This document shows, one piece after another, positions 46,401 through 57,054 of a stretch of 64,000 bases of DNA. Position numbers and translations under genes: made by a program. This DNA comes from Dicyema japonicum. Taxonomy: Eukaryota; Dicyemida; Rhombozoa; Dicyemidae. Every line of letters starts with the position of its first letter. Position 1 is the first letter of the stretch. Below the pieces are notes generated by a model. The model was not told where the DNA came from. It worked only from the letters and a program-made list of their open reading frames with translations, and made no database searches. Location: positions 833,443 through 897,442 of the forward strand of contig RDEW01000017.1 in NCBI GenBank assembly GCA_011109175.1. Reading direction: 5' to 3'.

Positions 46401-47090
46401 CTAAAGGATTTTCTTGATTCATGAATTGAGATTTTTTTCTCCATGATCTTGATTTTGTCTTCAATTAAGGTAGAGATCCTTTTCAGTTCTCCCTTTTTTG
46501 ATTTCTTGCATCCAAACGAGCATAAAACATCAAGCGTTTTCTCCCTTTCTTCCTTTGACTGCTTCCCAGTAAACCCATAAACTAAGGCGCAATTTTCTTT
46601 GAATTTTGAATTCTCTTCTCCACGTTTCCCTTCCAACAGCTTTTTACTGATTCCTTCTTTGTCAAATTTTCATATGCGCATTGTGCAGCATCAATTATGT
46701 CAGTTATCTCATTCATGTCCGTTGGCGGAAATGATGAGACATAATTTGATATCACTGCATTTAATTTAGTAAGAACATCCTTTTTGCTGGACGATGAGAC
46801 TCCATCCACCCCGAGGGATTCTCCCGAATCTCCTTTTTGCAGAGTCGACAACTATTGAGATCCACTTGATCCTGTCACCTGATCGAATCTCAGTGACTAA
46901 TGCTTTGAAGGACAGCAGATGAGCAGGAACATTTCCCACAGGAGATCGTATGCAAGTTCCATTGGCATCATGTAGTTTTGAAGACACACTTCTCACATCT
47001 AATTGGTTTCTATCTTCAATATTGTCTGTAAGACGGCCCTCAGGATTTGTTTGCAAACTGGTGAAAACAGACATACACACCACCACTAGA
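43406..47090 (-). mobile_element. LINE-E, long copy interrupted by an RTE
   Basis: From 47086 downwards: an N-terminal region with no clear domain, a long helical linker (46636-46223), RT motif A (KKAFDSVNHEFL, 45762) and motif B (KLGRGILKETHS, mutated). A FIDDLKII box follows near 45450. The frame resumes below the RTE insertion at about 44850 with YRYFGVLEDKG, and KYNVDDISNLNT, RHNEVVRCIHLQ, NNKPDIFVHD and YKYDLLAKELAQ follow. Order and motifs match the copy at 20.4-22.1 kb. The PD..E pattern suggests a PD-(D/E)XK nuclease. Many stops. Confidence 0.7.
44850..45325 (-). mobile_element. RTE-like (BovB-type) 3' fragment nested in LINE-E
   Basis: The minus strand encodes KKADRRRINAFELWCWRRLL, RIPWTSKITNIDVLKRV, RRPGRPKTRLLSTVEDVTG and EISKGRTRLN. 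These are the C-terminal blocks of BovB-type RTE proteins. It ends in an ACATAACATAACAT tail (about 44853-44868). LINE-E sequence lies on both sides, so this is an insertion. Confidence 0.75.
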
Positions 47091-47214
47091 ACAAATCCAA
47101 TTTTTATAATTTCTCTAATAATACATAGTCTTTGTTAATTGTCCTAAAATTATTTGTCCTATTTTCTTCTTAAGATGTCATAATTGTACTATTTTGTTTT
47201 TAAAATGTCCTATT

Positions 47215-47560
47215 ATTTCCCCTAGTGATTAGGGATGAGATTGAGATAACACTTAGGTATTTTTAGAAGGGATTTGAATTCGTCAAAGTTATGGTTAAGA
47301 ATATAATTAGACATGGTTAAGGGATAGGTTTTAGATATTTTTAGGTTTAGGGATAATGGTTACGGTTTAAAGATAGGGTTAAGGTTTATATATAGGATTG
47401 GGTTAATGTTAGGGTTTAAGCGTTAGGATTACAGATTAGAGCTTTAAGGGTTAGGGATTAAAGTTTTAAAGGTTAGGGTTTAAGGGTAGGTGCTTAGGGG
47501 TAGCGTTTAGGGGTTCAGGGATTGGGGTTTAAGCATTATGTTTTAGTATGAGTTATAACG
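47215..47560 (+). repeat. Degenerate TTAGGG-like tract
   Basis: Irregular GGTTAGGGTTTAAGGGTTAG-type units over about 340 bases, with many TTAGGG hexamers separated by AT-rich spacers. It resembles an interstitial telomere-like or satellite tract that has decayed. Confidence 0.6.
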
Positions 47561-47598
47561 TAGGAAACTTCTTTTTTTTCTTTTTTTTACCAAAAAAA

Positions 47599-47640
47599 TT
47601 TTTTAACAATTAAACAAATGTCAGTTGAGGAAGCCTGCTG
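47599..47640 (+). repeat. Rep-4, copy 2
   Basis: TTAACAATTAAACAAATGTC and AGTTGAGGAAGCCTGCTG; one or two differences from 18660-18702. Confidence 0.6.
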
Positions 47641-47749
47641 GTAGGAAACTAGAATAATTTTTTTTACTAAAAGTTAATTTTTGTTTAGTTTATTTTTTAA
47701 TTTTTAATAGATTTTCCGATACTAAATATATTAAATTTGTTTTTAAATA

Positions 47750-48066
47750 GCCGCGTGGCACCATGTGGTTCTTCTTGTCTAATTGGTTGAAGTCTCTGTT
47801 TTGTTCGTTTGTTACTCCTCTCTTCCTATCAGAGTGGCGTCATGTGATGCACCTGTCTAGGTGGCGTCCAGTGCCAACCCGGCACGAAAAATCATTTGCT
47901 CTCCCCCACTCCACTGGAGGGGTTTCCACAACTGCAACTTTGGACGTCTTTTACCCTTTATGTTGATTCCGGATGGACTCTGTTTCTGTAGAAGTGGAAA
48001 CTGGATACACTTAATTAATTGTTTACTTTAACTTCTCGGTGTATCCGGGGTTAATAAATAAATAAA
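47750..48066 (+). mobile_element. Rep-2, copy 2, with full 3' tail
   Basis: The head GCGTGGCACCATGTGGTTC has an A-box-like TGGCACCATGTGG. TTGGTTGAAGTCTC about 30 bases on could be a worn B box. The 3' end (TTCTCGGTGTATCCGGGG then TTAATAAATAAATAAA) forms a CTCGG/CCGGG stem and closely resembles the LINE-A end at 63.3 kb. It encodes nothing. It is likely a SINE-like element using LINE-A machinery. Confidence 0.65.
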
Positions 48067-48429
48067 TTAAATTTGTTCTTGTTGTGAATAAACCATATTT
48101 TGCAGGATAAATTATGACCAGACATCCAAAGGGTTTGAAAAAAATTGGTATATTTTGTTTGTATCCATTTGACGGACCCACCATTTGCCAGACCGTACAT
48201 CACATTTTTAGAATGAAGCATATTATTTTACATGATAATGAGATAATGAATTAAATTTATTATATATTATAAAAAAATATACTAATTTTATTTTTTTTAA
48301 AAATATAATCCACTCCACGCGATAAATTGAGTTACCTGAGTCTGTCGCCGAACGAAATAAAATATAAAAAAATTAAAAATGAATTTTGATTGTCCTCAAA
48401 TTCCTAAAAGGCAAAAATATAGGCTCAGT

Positions 48430-49590
48430 AAATGTCTGAATCTTTTGATTTTGAGGATGAAAAACAATTTTACCTGAAAAATGGATTCAGGATGAAATTT
48501 TTTACGTCTGATCAAACAGAATTAAAGTTTCTAACGATTGAATAACTTGTGTTGCTGATCTAAAAATAGGCTGAACACAATTATTGCCATTTTAGTAGAG
48601 ACATTTTATATAGTCTTTTAAAGAAAATATATAATTTAACGAGAAAAGAAGTTCAAAAAGTAATAAATAAGTGCATTTTTTGTCAAGCCAAAAAATGATG
48701 TTGGTTAAACCTCTAATTACTCCAACAATTGAAAAAAGACCTTGTGACAGATACCTAGCCGATCTTATTGACTTGCGTAGGTATTCTCAGATAAATGAAG
48801 AATACTTATGGGCATTAAAATTATGCAATTAAAAGGTTAAAAGTAATTGACATTTTTTCGAAATACGGAATGGAGCTAGCAACAAATAAATCTGTAGACA
48901 AAATTTTTTCATTATTTGAAACAATATTTTATACTTGTGGTCCTCCTGTCTTCCTCCATACTATAACGGGAAGAATTTAAAAATTCAAAAATGGAGAATT
49001 TTTTCAAAGAAGAATATTAGGCATGTTTTCGGAGAACACGATGTCCATGAATACAAGGGCAGGTTGAAAGGTATATTTTATTCTACAAAAATATAGATTT
49101 AATCAAAGTATTAAACTGTGGATATCATCAACCTCGGCCAAATGGTGAATTTGGAAGATAAGTCAATGTTATTAAAAAATTGTATTTCAATACAATATTA
49201 CTATTCATCAAAGCTTCTGACTTCTATGGGTTCAACCTACCAGCAAAATCCAGAGTCATGTGAGCGCATTGTTTATAATAAAGAAGACAACCTTACAATT
49301 TCACGCGAAAAAGCATACAAGAATCTACAGATTTATAAAGAAAATAAGTCTAAAAGAAGACGTTGGAAATTTGACGAAGAGGAGATCAAAATTGGAGATT
49401 GTGTTTTGCTTCGTCATGACGCAGATGCCAACATGCAAAATAGAAAATGGCTGCTATATGAGCAATTGAATATAACAAAGTACATGGTTAATTGTGGGGA
49501 AAATGAAAATTTCACAACACACGGAGAAGTTGGAAACATTATAGAAATTGTGCATTTCTCAAAATTAAAAATAATAAAAACTTGATTTTT
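48430..49590 (+). mobile_element. DDE-integrase element remnant
   Basis: Begins with an integrase zinc domain (HNYCHFSRDILYSLL, NKCIFCQAK). A broken core follows, and then an intact 155-residue C-terminal frame (49118-49585) with KIGDCVLLRHDAD and a final EIVHFSKLKII. The C-terminal layout is seen in gypsy-integrase-derived (KRBA2/GIN-type) proteins. No LTRs or inverted repeats were found. Confidence 0.55.
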
Positions 49591-50139
49591 GAAAATAAGA
49601 ATTCATTATGTGTCGGGTTGCAAATGTTGTAGAATCTTAAATTGGGGTTTATGAATATGTAGGGTTATTTTTAAAGTAAGAGCAGAGGTTTTAAGAAAAA
49701 AATTATTTTCGCGCCACACTGGCTGCTCTCATAAATGAGAATTCATTTCCCCTGACGATTTGCAAGGAAATGTGCTCCTAACATTAACCCTAGTATGTGT
49801 AGCATCAAGGTCAAGTAATGTAACCGTAATGACATGCGACATTTAACAATAAAAACTAGTACTCAAAAAGAAACCATAGATTCAAGTATCATAAAATTTT
49901 AAATCATCAAACGCAGAGAAGATTAAAAAGTCTGATTGTTTATCTTTACTTCGATGGCAGTTTTGGAAAAATACTTAAGTCACTAATGGAGCAAGCAAAG
50001 AAACTTATTCTCGGATCATTTCATTAATATAATTTATCAGTTCCTTTCTTTTGTGGTCTTTGGGTTACGTAAATAAGTACATATTACCTCAGAAAACTAT
50101 AATTGTAACAGGTTGCAAAAACAATCTTCAAAAAATTGC
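49591..50139. other. Spacer, nothing recognised
   Basis: AT-rich, no frame or shared repeat. Confidence 0.4.
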
Positions 50140-50222
50140 TGGTTTTTGAATCTCGCTCGCCATCCTGAGAGGAAATAGTTACGCAGTCAGGGCAGCCGCT
50201 ATATAACCGTTTACTCTCTTTT
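50140..50222 (+). mobile_element. LINE-C 3'-terminal scrap
   Basis: Matches 57770-57832: CTCGCTCGCCATCCTGAGAG-type bases encode ISLAILRGNSYAVRAAA, the LINE-C C-terminus. Confidence 0.7.
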
Positions 50223-50302
50223 TTTCCTTAATAAAAAGTTAAGAATATTAAAAAAAAAAAATGAAAAAAGACCCATTAATAAAAGAGAAATGAAGAAATC
50301 AA

Positions 50303-52121
50303 CTATTCAACTCTGCTACCAGGTCCAACTCTTTTGACAAAAATAAATCCATGCTGAGTTCTCATCTTAGAGTTATTCCAAACAACCAGGGATTCATCTC
50401 CGATTTTCATATCAGCCTATTAAATATATATTAACATTACCAAAATGGTAGGTAGTACTTTCTTCTTTGCATTAAGCTGAGGAGGATTAGAAGGAAGATA
50501 TCCATCAAAATAAACAACTTCTCCCACATCAGATGCTTCGGGGACACATATAGGTTCAATACTAAATTATCAATATAAATTCAAACAATTCTGTTTGACA
50601 ACCAGGAAGTACTCCCTTACCACACATTATCATACCCTCTGACATAATTCCACGTAAATTGGCAGGTTTTAAGTTTACAAGGAATACAAACTTATTTCCC
50701 AATAAATCCTCCTCAGTACAATGACCAACAAGAGATGAACATATTGTTAGGGGTTTCTCCAATCCAACATCGACCTGTTCAACATAGAGAGAATTAGCGT
50801 TATCATGCTAAAAGTAATTATTAAAAAACCTTAGAAACAGAGAGGATCTTCCCAACTCTGAAATTACAAAGAGAAGGATCGGCCACTATTCCGTTATCAA
50901 TAAACTTTTTAGTCCTCTCAGTTGATGGATATGCTAGCTCTATTAGCTCGCTATTTGTTTTGAAAGACTCTTGAATAGGTTTTAAAAGAAGATTGATTTT
51001 CTTGGTTACAGCAATTTTTAAATCCTGAGGATGTAATTTCTACGAGTATTAAATAATTATAAACCCCTGACAAATAATCAGCCTCCACTTGTGCATAAGT
51101 AGAATAATCTACTTTCTCAGAATCTTTGTAATGTATTGAAAAATATTTTTCGTCGTTATTATCCATAACCGGAAAGATTACCATTTTAAGAAATGCCAAA
51201 ACTCCATTTTTTTCAAGAGAACATTGCTCACAAAAAGCCTTCTTTATTTTCTTTTCGACCAATCTAGGACTATCCAAAAAGTCTATTTTGGAATCTGGAT
51301 CTGACGAACTCATTTTGGTACCTGACAAACCAGGTACTGAAATATTAAACAAAGTAAACCCATTGGATTCATTAAATGAGCCCGTTTCTTGTATCCCAGA
51401 ATAGGTAAGTACTACATTACTATAAATTAAACTTTTTCAGCAAAAGTAAATATCTTTCTCTGATCAACACCCCAAATTGGGCATCAACGTTCAAATATTC
51501 CTCATCCAATGCCTGTAAGCATGGATATAACAAATCCACTAAGTAAAGGATGTTCAACTTGTTTGACTACCTCAGAACCAGCTTTCTTAGCATCATGTTC
51601 TGTAACCAAAGTAGTCAGTTTATACACATCAAGAATATATTTACTGAAATTATATTAATAATACTCTGAAAGCTGGTATTCTGTCCCCTCAACAAATCTC
51701 AAAAGATTGATTGGGATATTAAGACTCTTCAAACATTCAGATATTATTAATTTGTAGTACTCCACTCTGTGATTTAACACAACCCAGTCAGTCTTCAAAT
51801 TATCCAAAGAAGCGTGAACGTCAGCCAACAAAATAGTCACCAACAAATCAATATTGATAATACCTCACAATTTGCCTTCAAAAACTGCCCTATTTTAACT
51901 AGAGGAATGAAATATCCAATATGAGGCTTCCCTGTTGTAGCAGTTCCCCAGTAAATTTTCAAACGACGAGTTTTTAGAGTTTCTTTAATCAAATCTTCCC
52001 CCAATACTTCCTAATGATATAAATAATATTGACTTGAAGATTTGATGTAATAAGAGAAAATGAATCAGAACAATTTGACTATAAATAAATTTTACTTAAC
52101 AAAAACCACGTTTCCACTCAT
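50303..52121 (-). CDS. YARS1: Cytoplasmic tyrosyl-tRNA synthetase with EMAPII tail, 11 exons
   Basis: Charges tRNA-Tyr in the cytosol. Ten introns of 21-25 nt (for example 52079-52100, 52011-52033, 51841-51863, 51644-51664, 51412-51432) leave 530 codons, against 528 residues in human. The class I start [15 protein letters not shown] carries a HIGH-like site. [33 protein letters not shown] and the KMSSS loop (GTKMSSSD) follow. The C-terminal half ([25 protein letters not shown]) is the EMAPII domain of metazoan enzymes. Two homopolymer indels shift and restore the frame: an extra T near 51536 and a missing G near 51470. The third intron ends TG instead of AG. Start MSGNVVF is at 52121. It faces STARD3 across 82 bp. 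Confidence 0.9.
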
Positions 52122-52203
52122 TTATTTAAAAGTGTTTAATTAATTAATTTATTTATAAGTTGTTATTATTAAAAAATATTTGAATAAATAGAATATTTAT
52201 GTT
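52122..52203. promoter_or_regulatory. Putative bidirectional promoter
   Basis: These 82 bases are all that separate the start codons of the synthetase (minus) and STARD3-like (plus) genes. They are strongly AT-rich (TTAATTAATTAATTTATTT and AATATTTGAATAAATAG). Both 5' UTRs must fit in or overlap here. Confidence 0.55.
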
Positions 52204-53631
52204 ATGGCAGAGTCTCAATACTTAATTTCCAATCCAAATCAAAATAATATATTTGTTACCTTAAGGAATGTCATGTCTTTCGTTTTCTTGGATACAATTC
52301 TTATTAGTCTCCTCTGGTTTATATTTGTAATGGTTTGACTTTTATAATAAATCAGACAAACCCTCAAGCTACCTCACTCAAGTCGGAAATTGTCCACTAT
52401 TCTTTCAAAACATCACTTTTTGATTTCGTGGTACGTATTATACTCATTTAGTGTCTTTCCGTAGTTCGTGGTTTCATTATTTGCGTTTGGTTTCTTAATT
52501 TTCGTCGTCATCGTTTGAAACTTTTAATTGTAATCTTTGAAAATAGTTTTAGATTTTAGCTATTGGTACTACTATTATGATTGTCCTTAAAGTATTAAAA
52601 TATTATATGGTATTTGCTTTATTTATTTCTTAGTTTGCTCATTACTCTGACAAACAGTTGAAGGGACTCAGCTTTGTTATTCCCATCTTGCTGCTTAGCT
52701 TCTCGCTTTCCTGGCTACATTTGTGGAAACTATCAAATTCTAATATTAATGTTGAAACCATTGACTATGAGAGTATTGGAAACAATAAGAAAGTGTTGGA
52801 TTGGATGGATTTTAATGATAACGAGTCCTTCTATACAGTACAGGCGGAGATGTACGGAGGTTAGTCTGTTAAATGTATCAGAGATGGTTTTGTACAAAAA
52901 ACATGGGAGAATGAGAGGAAAATAATGTGGGAAGTTGTTGTTCCTCTCTATGAGTCTGATTTGAATTGGAAAATATATTCTGAAGACCATCAAGTCACTG
53001 TTTTATATAATGACCATAAAGATTTGGGTTACATCGTATGCGGAAAAGTTTAATTGTTACACATTATGATAGATACATATATATGCATCATTTGATTCTA
53101 TTGCTAAGGAATTGATTGATAATGCTGAGGCTAATACTCAATGGGATTCTAATACTGAGAAAATAACCGTACTAGTTTATTTAAAGTTGACAGAGAAACA
53201 TAATATCTGAGGATTCTGATATTATTATAGCTGTTAGTAAGGATGCTGCTGGGGGTCTTGTAAAATCAAGGTTATATAGTATATTTTCATCATAGAGTTT
53301 TTTCTACCTTCCGTTCTTGGAAATATAAAAAAATTGAAAATATCTCTACGTGTACATTATGCAGTGTGTCAATAAATCATGAACAGGCGCAAAATTCAGC
53401 AGTGTAAAATGTTACTTTATACTAAAGGGGACGGATTAACTACGGGACAGGTTTCTACTTGATATCCTCAAATGAAATGTGTGAGATATCTATTTATTTT
53501 AACATTGACATAAATGTAGTAATATTTGACTCATTTAGTTGTCTATCCCTAAATTCATCAAAAACAAAAAACTTTCCAAGGTAGCCCACGATTATGTCCT
53601 TGCACTCAAACATTACATGGAAAATAAATAA
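52204..53631 (+). CDS. STARD3: STARD3/MLN64-like cholesterol-binding protein (MENTAL + START), 11 exons
   Basis: STARD3 anchors late endosomes to the ER and moves sterol through its START domain. The start MAESQYLIS is at 52204. Introns at 52327-52355, 52431-52451, 52530-52552, 52610-52633, 52852-52881, 53404-53427 and four more of 23-25 nt give 393 codons (human is 445 residues). The N-terminal half has four hydrophobic segments with MENTAL signatures (FLDTILISLLWFI, SLKSEIVHYSFKTSLFD, VIPILLLSFSLSWLHLW). The START part has LNWKIYSEDHQVTVL, AGGLVKSRVFST and INYGTGFYLISS, ending LALKHYMENK. The region between MENTAL and START is short, and an FFAT motif was not obvious. Divergently paired with the synthetase gene. 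Confidence 0.88.
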
Positions 53632-53839
53632 ATTATTAATTTATTATTGCTTTCAATATACTATCTTTGGTGTTACAATAATAAATGCATTTAAAATAAT
53701 ATCAGCTCTTTACAACTTGAAAGTGGTTAAATATCACAATCAATCGTATAATGTGTTTAGAGCTTTGTTTTGTGGTTCACCAAAAATAGTGTCACCAAAT
53801 CTGGAAAGGAAAGATCCATAAACTTCCCAAAGTTTGATG

Positions 53840-54780
53840 TTTCCCTTAACTTATGTGCCTCCGACTTTATCCGGCGTCATCATTGTTCTGGACTGTTGAT
53901 TCTCATATGTGGCGGCATTGGAAAAACCCTGGCCCAAGTGGAGAGTTAATAATATTAAAACTAAATGCAAATGGAATTAGAAAGATTCTGGAATTTCATG
54001 CTATTCCCTTAGAAAATCCAGATGACCCGCCTTCATTTTCTATGCCAACACATTTTTCCCCGGATATAGAGTAATCCTCAAGGAGCTTCATAGAGGCCAA
54101 GGTGGAACCCTACTCACTATTTTGAAGTACGATATATCCTTTTTTATGAAAGTCAACGAACCTCAGCGATATGGTGTAGATTTCAATCAAACTCCAGCTG
54201 TTCCACCCATTCTTTTGGATTACTTAGGTCAATTTTTACATTCCTCCACAAGGATCTCGTCCAACGTCCTAGATCCCCAATCTATTCCGCTTCTCAGTAC
54301 TGAAGAACTTATTAACACGCGGCGACCATAATCAGAGACACCCCGTATGATTTGCTCTACAGTCTTCTGATAGTCGAGATGAGCTCATCGCAAATGGTCT
54401 TATTTATATGCTTGTCCTTGAATAACCCTAATATACACATAAGAACCCCAATAAGGAACACTGACAGCTGCACGTTTTCCAAAATAACCTTATATTCACC
54501 TTCTTTGCGAATTGTGGTTTTCCAGTGACCACATTCTATCCTTTTTAAGTTAAAAGGATTTCGACGACGCATGACACAGCAGACTCAAGTCAGGAGATTC
54601 GAGAATTGTAGGAAGGTTGATTGGTCTGGATTCAGTAACTTTGTTGACAAAGAATTGGTAACTTCGTTGACTATATTTCGTACAATAAAGAATAACTTTG
54701 TTGACAAAGAATTGGTCAAAGGACTCTCATCACTAGGGCAAACTAAGTTAAAAAAGTTAAAATTTAATAATAGTAAATAA
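53840..54780 (+). mobile_element. LINE-A relative, 5' coding part with 2A-like motif
   Basis: Starts with GLLILICGGIGKNPGP (about 53890-53937), an eroded 2A-like motif, then LNANGIRKI opening the endonuclease. GYRVILKELHRGQGGTLLT follows in another frame, and ITLYSPSLRIVVF and KVDWSGFSNFVDKEL come from the endonuclease-RT linker. Several frame changes; RT absent. Confidence 0.65.
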
Positions 54781-54859
54781 ATTATCATAAAATGATTTTT
54801 AACCATATTTAATTAAAAATAAATGTATATTAAACAAAATTATTAGGTTAAAAAGTTAA

Positions 54860-55260
54860 ATTATAAGGTTAAAATTATTTTTTAAATAGAGCCAATTTTT
54901 AAAAGTAAATAATAGTGCCAATTTCCCCCCTCCGATTTCCTTCAGGAAAGAGGCTGTAATACTTCCGGGCGCACCAGACGTCTCGATTGCCACCGGTACA
55001 AAACGGTAGCGGTCCCCAATTTCGCCATATTTTTTAATCTTGATTTTCTCGGCCAGATCGGCTGCCGATCCAGCAGACTGCGCCGAACTGAGTATCATCG
55101 AGATCGAGAAAAGAATCCACAACAGTGCAGTCCATACGAGCGATTTTCCTCAGTGAACGGAAAGATAGTTAACCCATCCGGTCTTTTCCCGTCTCCGCAG
55201 TCCAATCCCACGGGCTCCAGTACTGCCGGAAAGCCTGCAGCTTTAAATTAACTATTAATA
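54860..55260 (-). mobile_element. LINE-C endonuclease fragment
   Basis: From 55245 down: [31 protein letters not shown], then (other frame) KKYGEIGDRYRFVPVAIETS. The blocks match the endonuclease end of LINE-C; the catalytic WDVT box is mutated away. Confidence 0.7.
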
Positions 55261-55291
55261 ATATATCTTGCCACTAAAATTTTTGGTTGAC

Positions 55292-56875
55292 ATGCCTAAG
55301 ATAGCAAAATCGAACCAAATTAAAGCTAAGGTCATTGTAAAAAATTATCCTAAAGAATTTATGATTCTTGAGGATGGTGCGCTATATTGTCGACTCTGTT
55401 TGTGTAGTATAAAATGCGAGAAAAGGTATTTTGTAAATTCCCATTAGCCTCACAAAAACATCAAAATTCATAGAGTTTTGCAAAATAACAATTATTTTTT
55501 GTAGATTAGCAGGGTGTCATAGTGGTTAGTTGTCGGGCTTAAGTGGCTCAGGCTACGGGTTCGAATCTCGCTGCTGTTCACCTGGTGAAGGTTCCACGCG
55601 TCTACGATGCAGAAAAGGTTTGACGAGTGACGCCGTCATCAGTGGATACTCACTGCGGAACTGGATTGTCTAGAAAGAACCCACACACAAGAAAAAGAAA
55701 AAAAGTGAAGATCATTCCTTGGTTCTACGATTAGTTAAAATTAACTGTTTTTTACTTAAATAAAGTGTGTGTCCTGCCTATGCGGAGCTATAAATACTAT
55801 GTCTCTCGTGAAAAGGCTTTAATTCCAAGCTCACATTGACCAATATTCCAAGAATGATGATTGGGCTCTACAAGTAACCAGAGCATTTATAATCTGATAT
55901 TCCACTAAACAAACTATCTATGCCGTGGCTTAAAGAATTGTTTTACGGAGGCTCTGTACGAGTTTTCTCACCATCAAAAGCTAGAAGCTGTGTGGATCAA
56001 ATCATAATTGATCAAAAATTGTTAATTTAACAAAAACTTGTGTATAAAAATTTACTTTATTTTGTAGCAATCAAAAAGTTTTTGCTATTACGGATGAAAC
56101 AAAAATCCGGGCCCAAAGATACGTTGCTGTGATAATTGGATCGTTAAATTCTCCTGAAACAACATATCTGATATCATTTAAGGCGATATAATCTGCTCCT
56201 AACAAGAACATCATTACTCAGATAGTCGACGACGCACTTCGAAATAATTTGATTCAAAGGGAAAATTTCCTTTTGTTAATTTCGGATGCTGCAAATTGTA
56301 TGAAATCAGGTAAAATTTTATGTTTATGTTTTAGCATGCAAATTACTTAAAAATCTTTCCATGTCACATGTGCCGTTCATCTATTACACAATTGTTGTGA
56401 GAAAATAAGAGACTCTTATCCGGAAATTGATTTGATGATAGCTACTGTACAAGCAGCAATTAACAAGAACAATGGAAGAAAACTAATATTCAAAGACAGA
56501 AACATCGCCATTCCACCTCGTGTGACAAGATGGGGGACCTGGCTTAAGGCCGCTGCGTACTATTCAGAAAATCTGATCGGAGTTCAAAATATTTTCGAAT
56601 CATTCGCGGATGATGGATATCTAGTTCGCATATGATGGTTTAGAATCGTTGGAATTTGGAAATGACAACAAATTTCAAAAAATGATATTTCAAACATAAT
56701 TAAACATAATTAAAATGACTAATTCACACATATCTCCTGCCGAGTATTCATTACTCCTGAATTATCAGCCAACTGCGTGCTCGGTTGAACCACATGTCTC
56801 TGAGATAAAAAATTTTCTAAGATCCAACCGAAATTTTCTACAGAAAATTTATAAAATTTTGTAATTTGTATGTGT
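55292..56875 (+). mobile_element. hAT transposon (BED-type) remnant containing a SINE
   Basis: ATG at 55292 begins MPKIAKSNQIKAKVIVKNYP, then a BED-like finger (YCRLCLC..H). After the SINE the frame resumes with SDIPLNKLSMPWLKELFYGG, VFAITDETKIRAQRYVAVII and ENFLLLISDAANCMKS. A 25-nt GT..AG intron (56310-56334) follows, then FHVTCAVHLLHNC, PRVTRWGTWLKAAAYYSENL and NFLRSNRNFLQKI. These are the blocks of a BED-hAT protein. Stops and a C-terminal deletion make it inactive. Confidence 0.6.
55506..55824 (+). mobile_element. tRNA-derived SINE, copy 2 (inside the hAT)
   Basis: A-box-like GTCATAGTGGTTAGTTG (55516-55532) and B-box core GGTTCGAATC (55558-55567). The 5' AGCAG pairs with CTGCT after the B arm, as in an acceptor stem. 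The body matches copy 1 over its whole length, and the 3' end is the LINE-B tail (GCGGAGCTATAAATACTATG, CTCTCGTGAAAAG). It splits the hAT coding sequence, so it is younger than that element. Confidence 0.8.
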
Positions 56876-57054
56876 AACAAAAATTTAGTTTTTTATTGTT
56901 TAGTTATAAATTTAAATTTTTGGGTTAATTTTTTTAGTTTTTAGGTTAATAAAGTTAATTTTTAGGTTAATTTTTTTATTTTCTAGGTTAAAAAAATCTC
57001 CCTACTCATCACAAATAAATTTGATAGATGAAACCGAGAAAATTATTTGTTTGG

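Noticed and set aside
51518-51536. A 19-nt GT..AG intron in the synthetase that would bypass the first indel
   Set aside because: It would delete the conserved LYPxLQ residues and would leave the second indel unexplained.
50303-52121. Synthetase gene as a pseudogene
   Set aside because: All domains and introns are intact, and the two indels are homopolymer changes that compensate; an assembly error is simpler.
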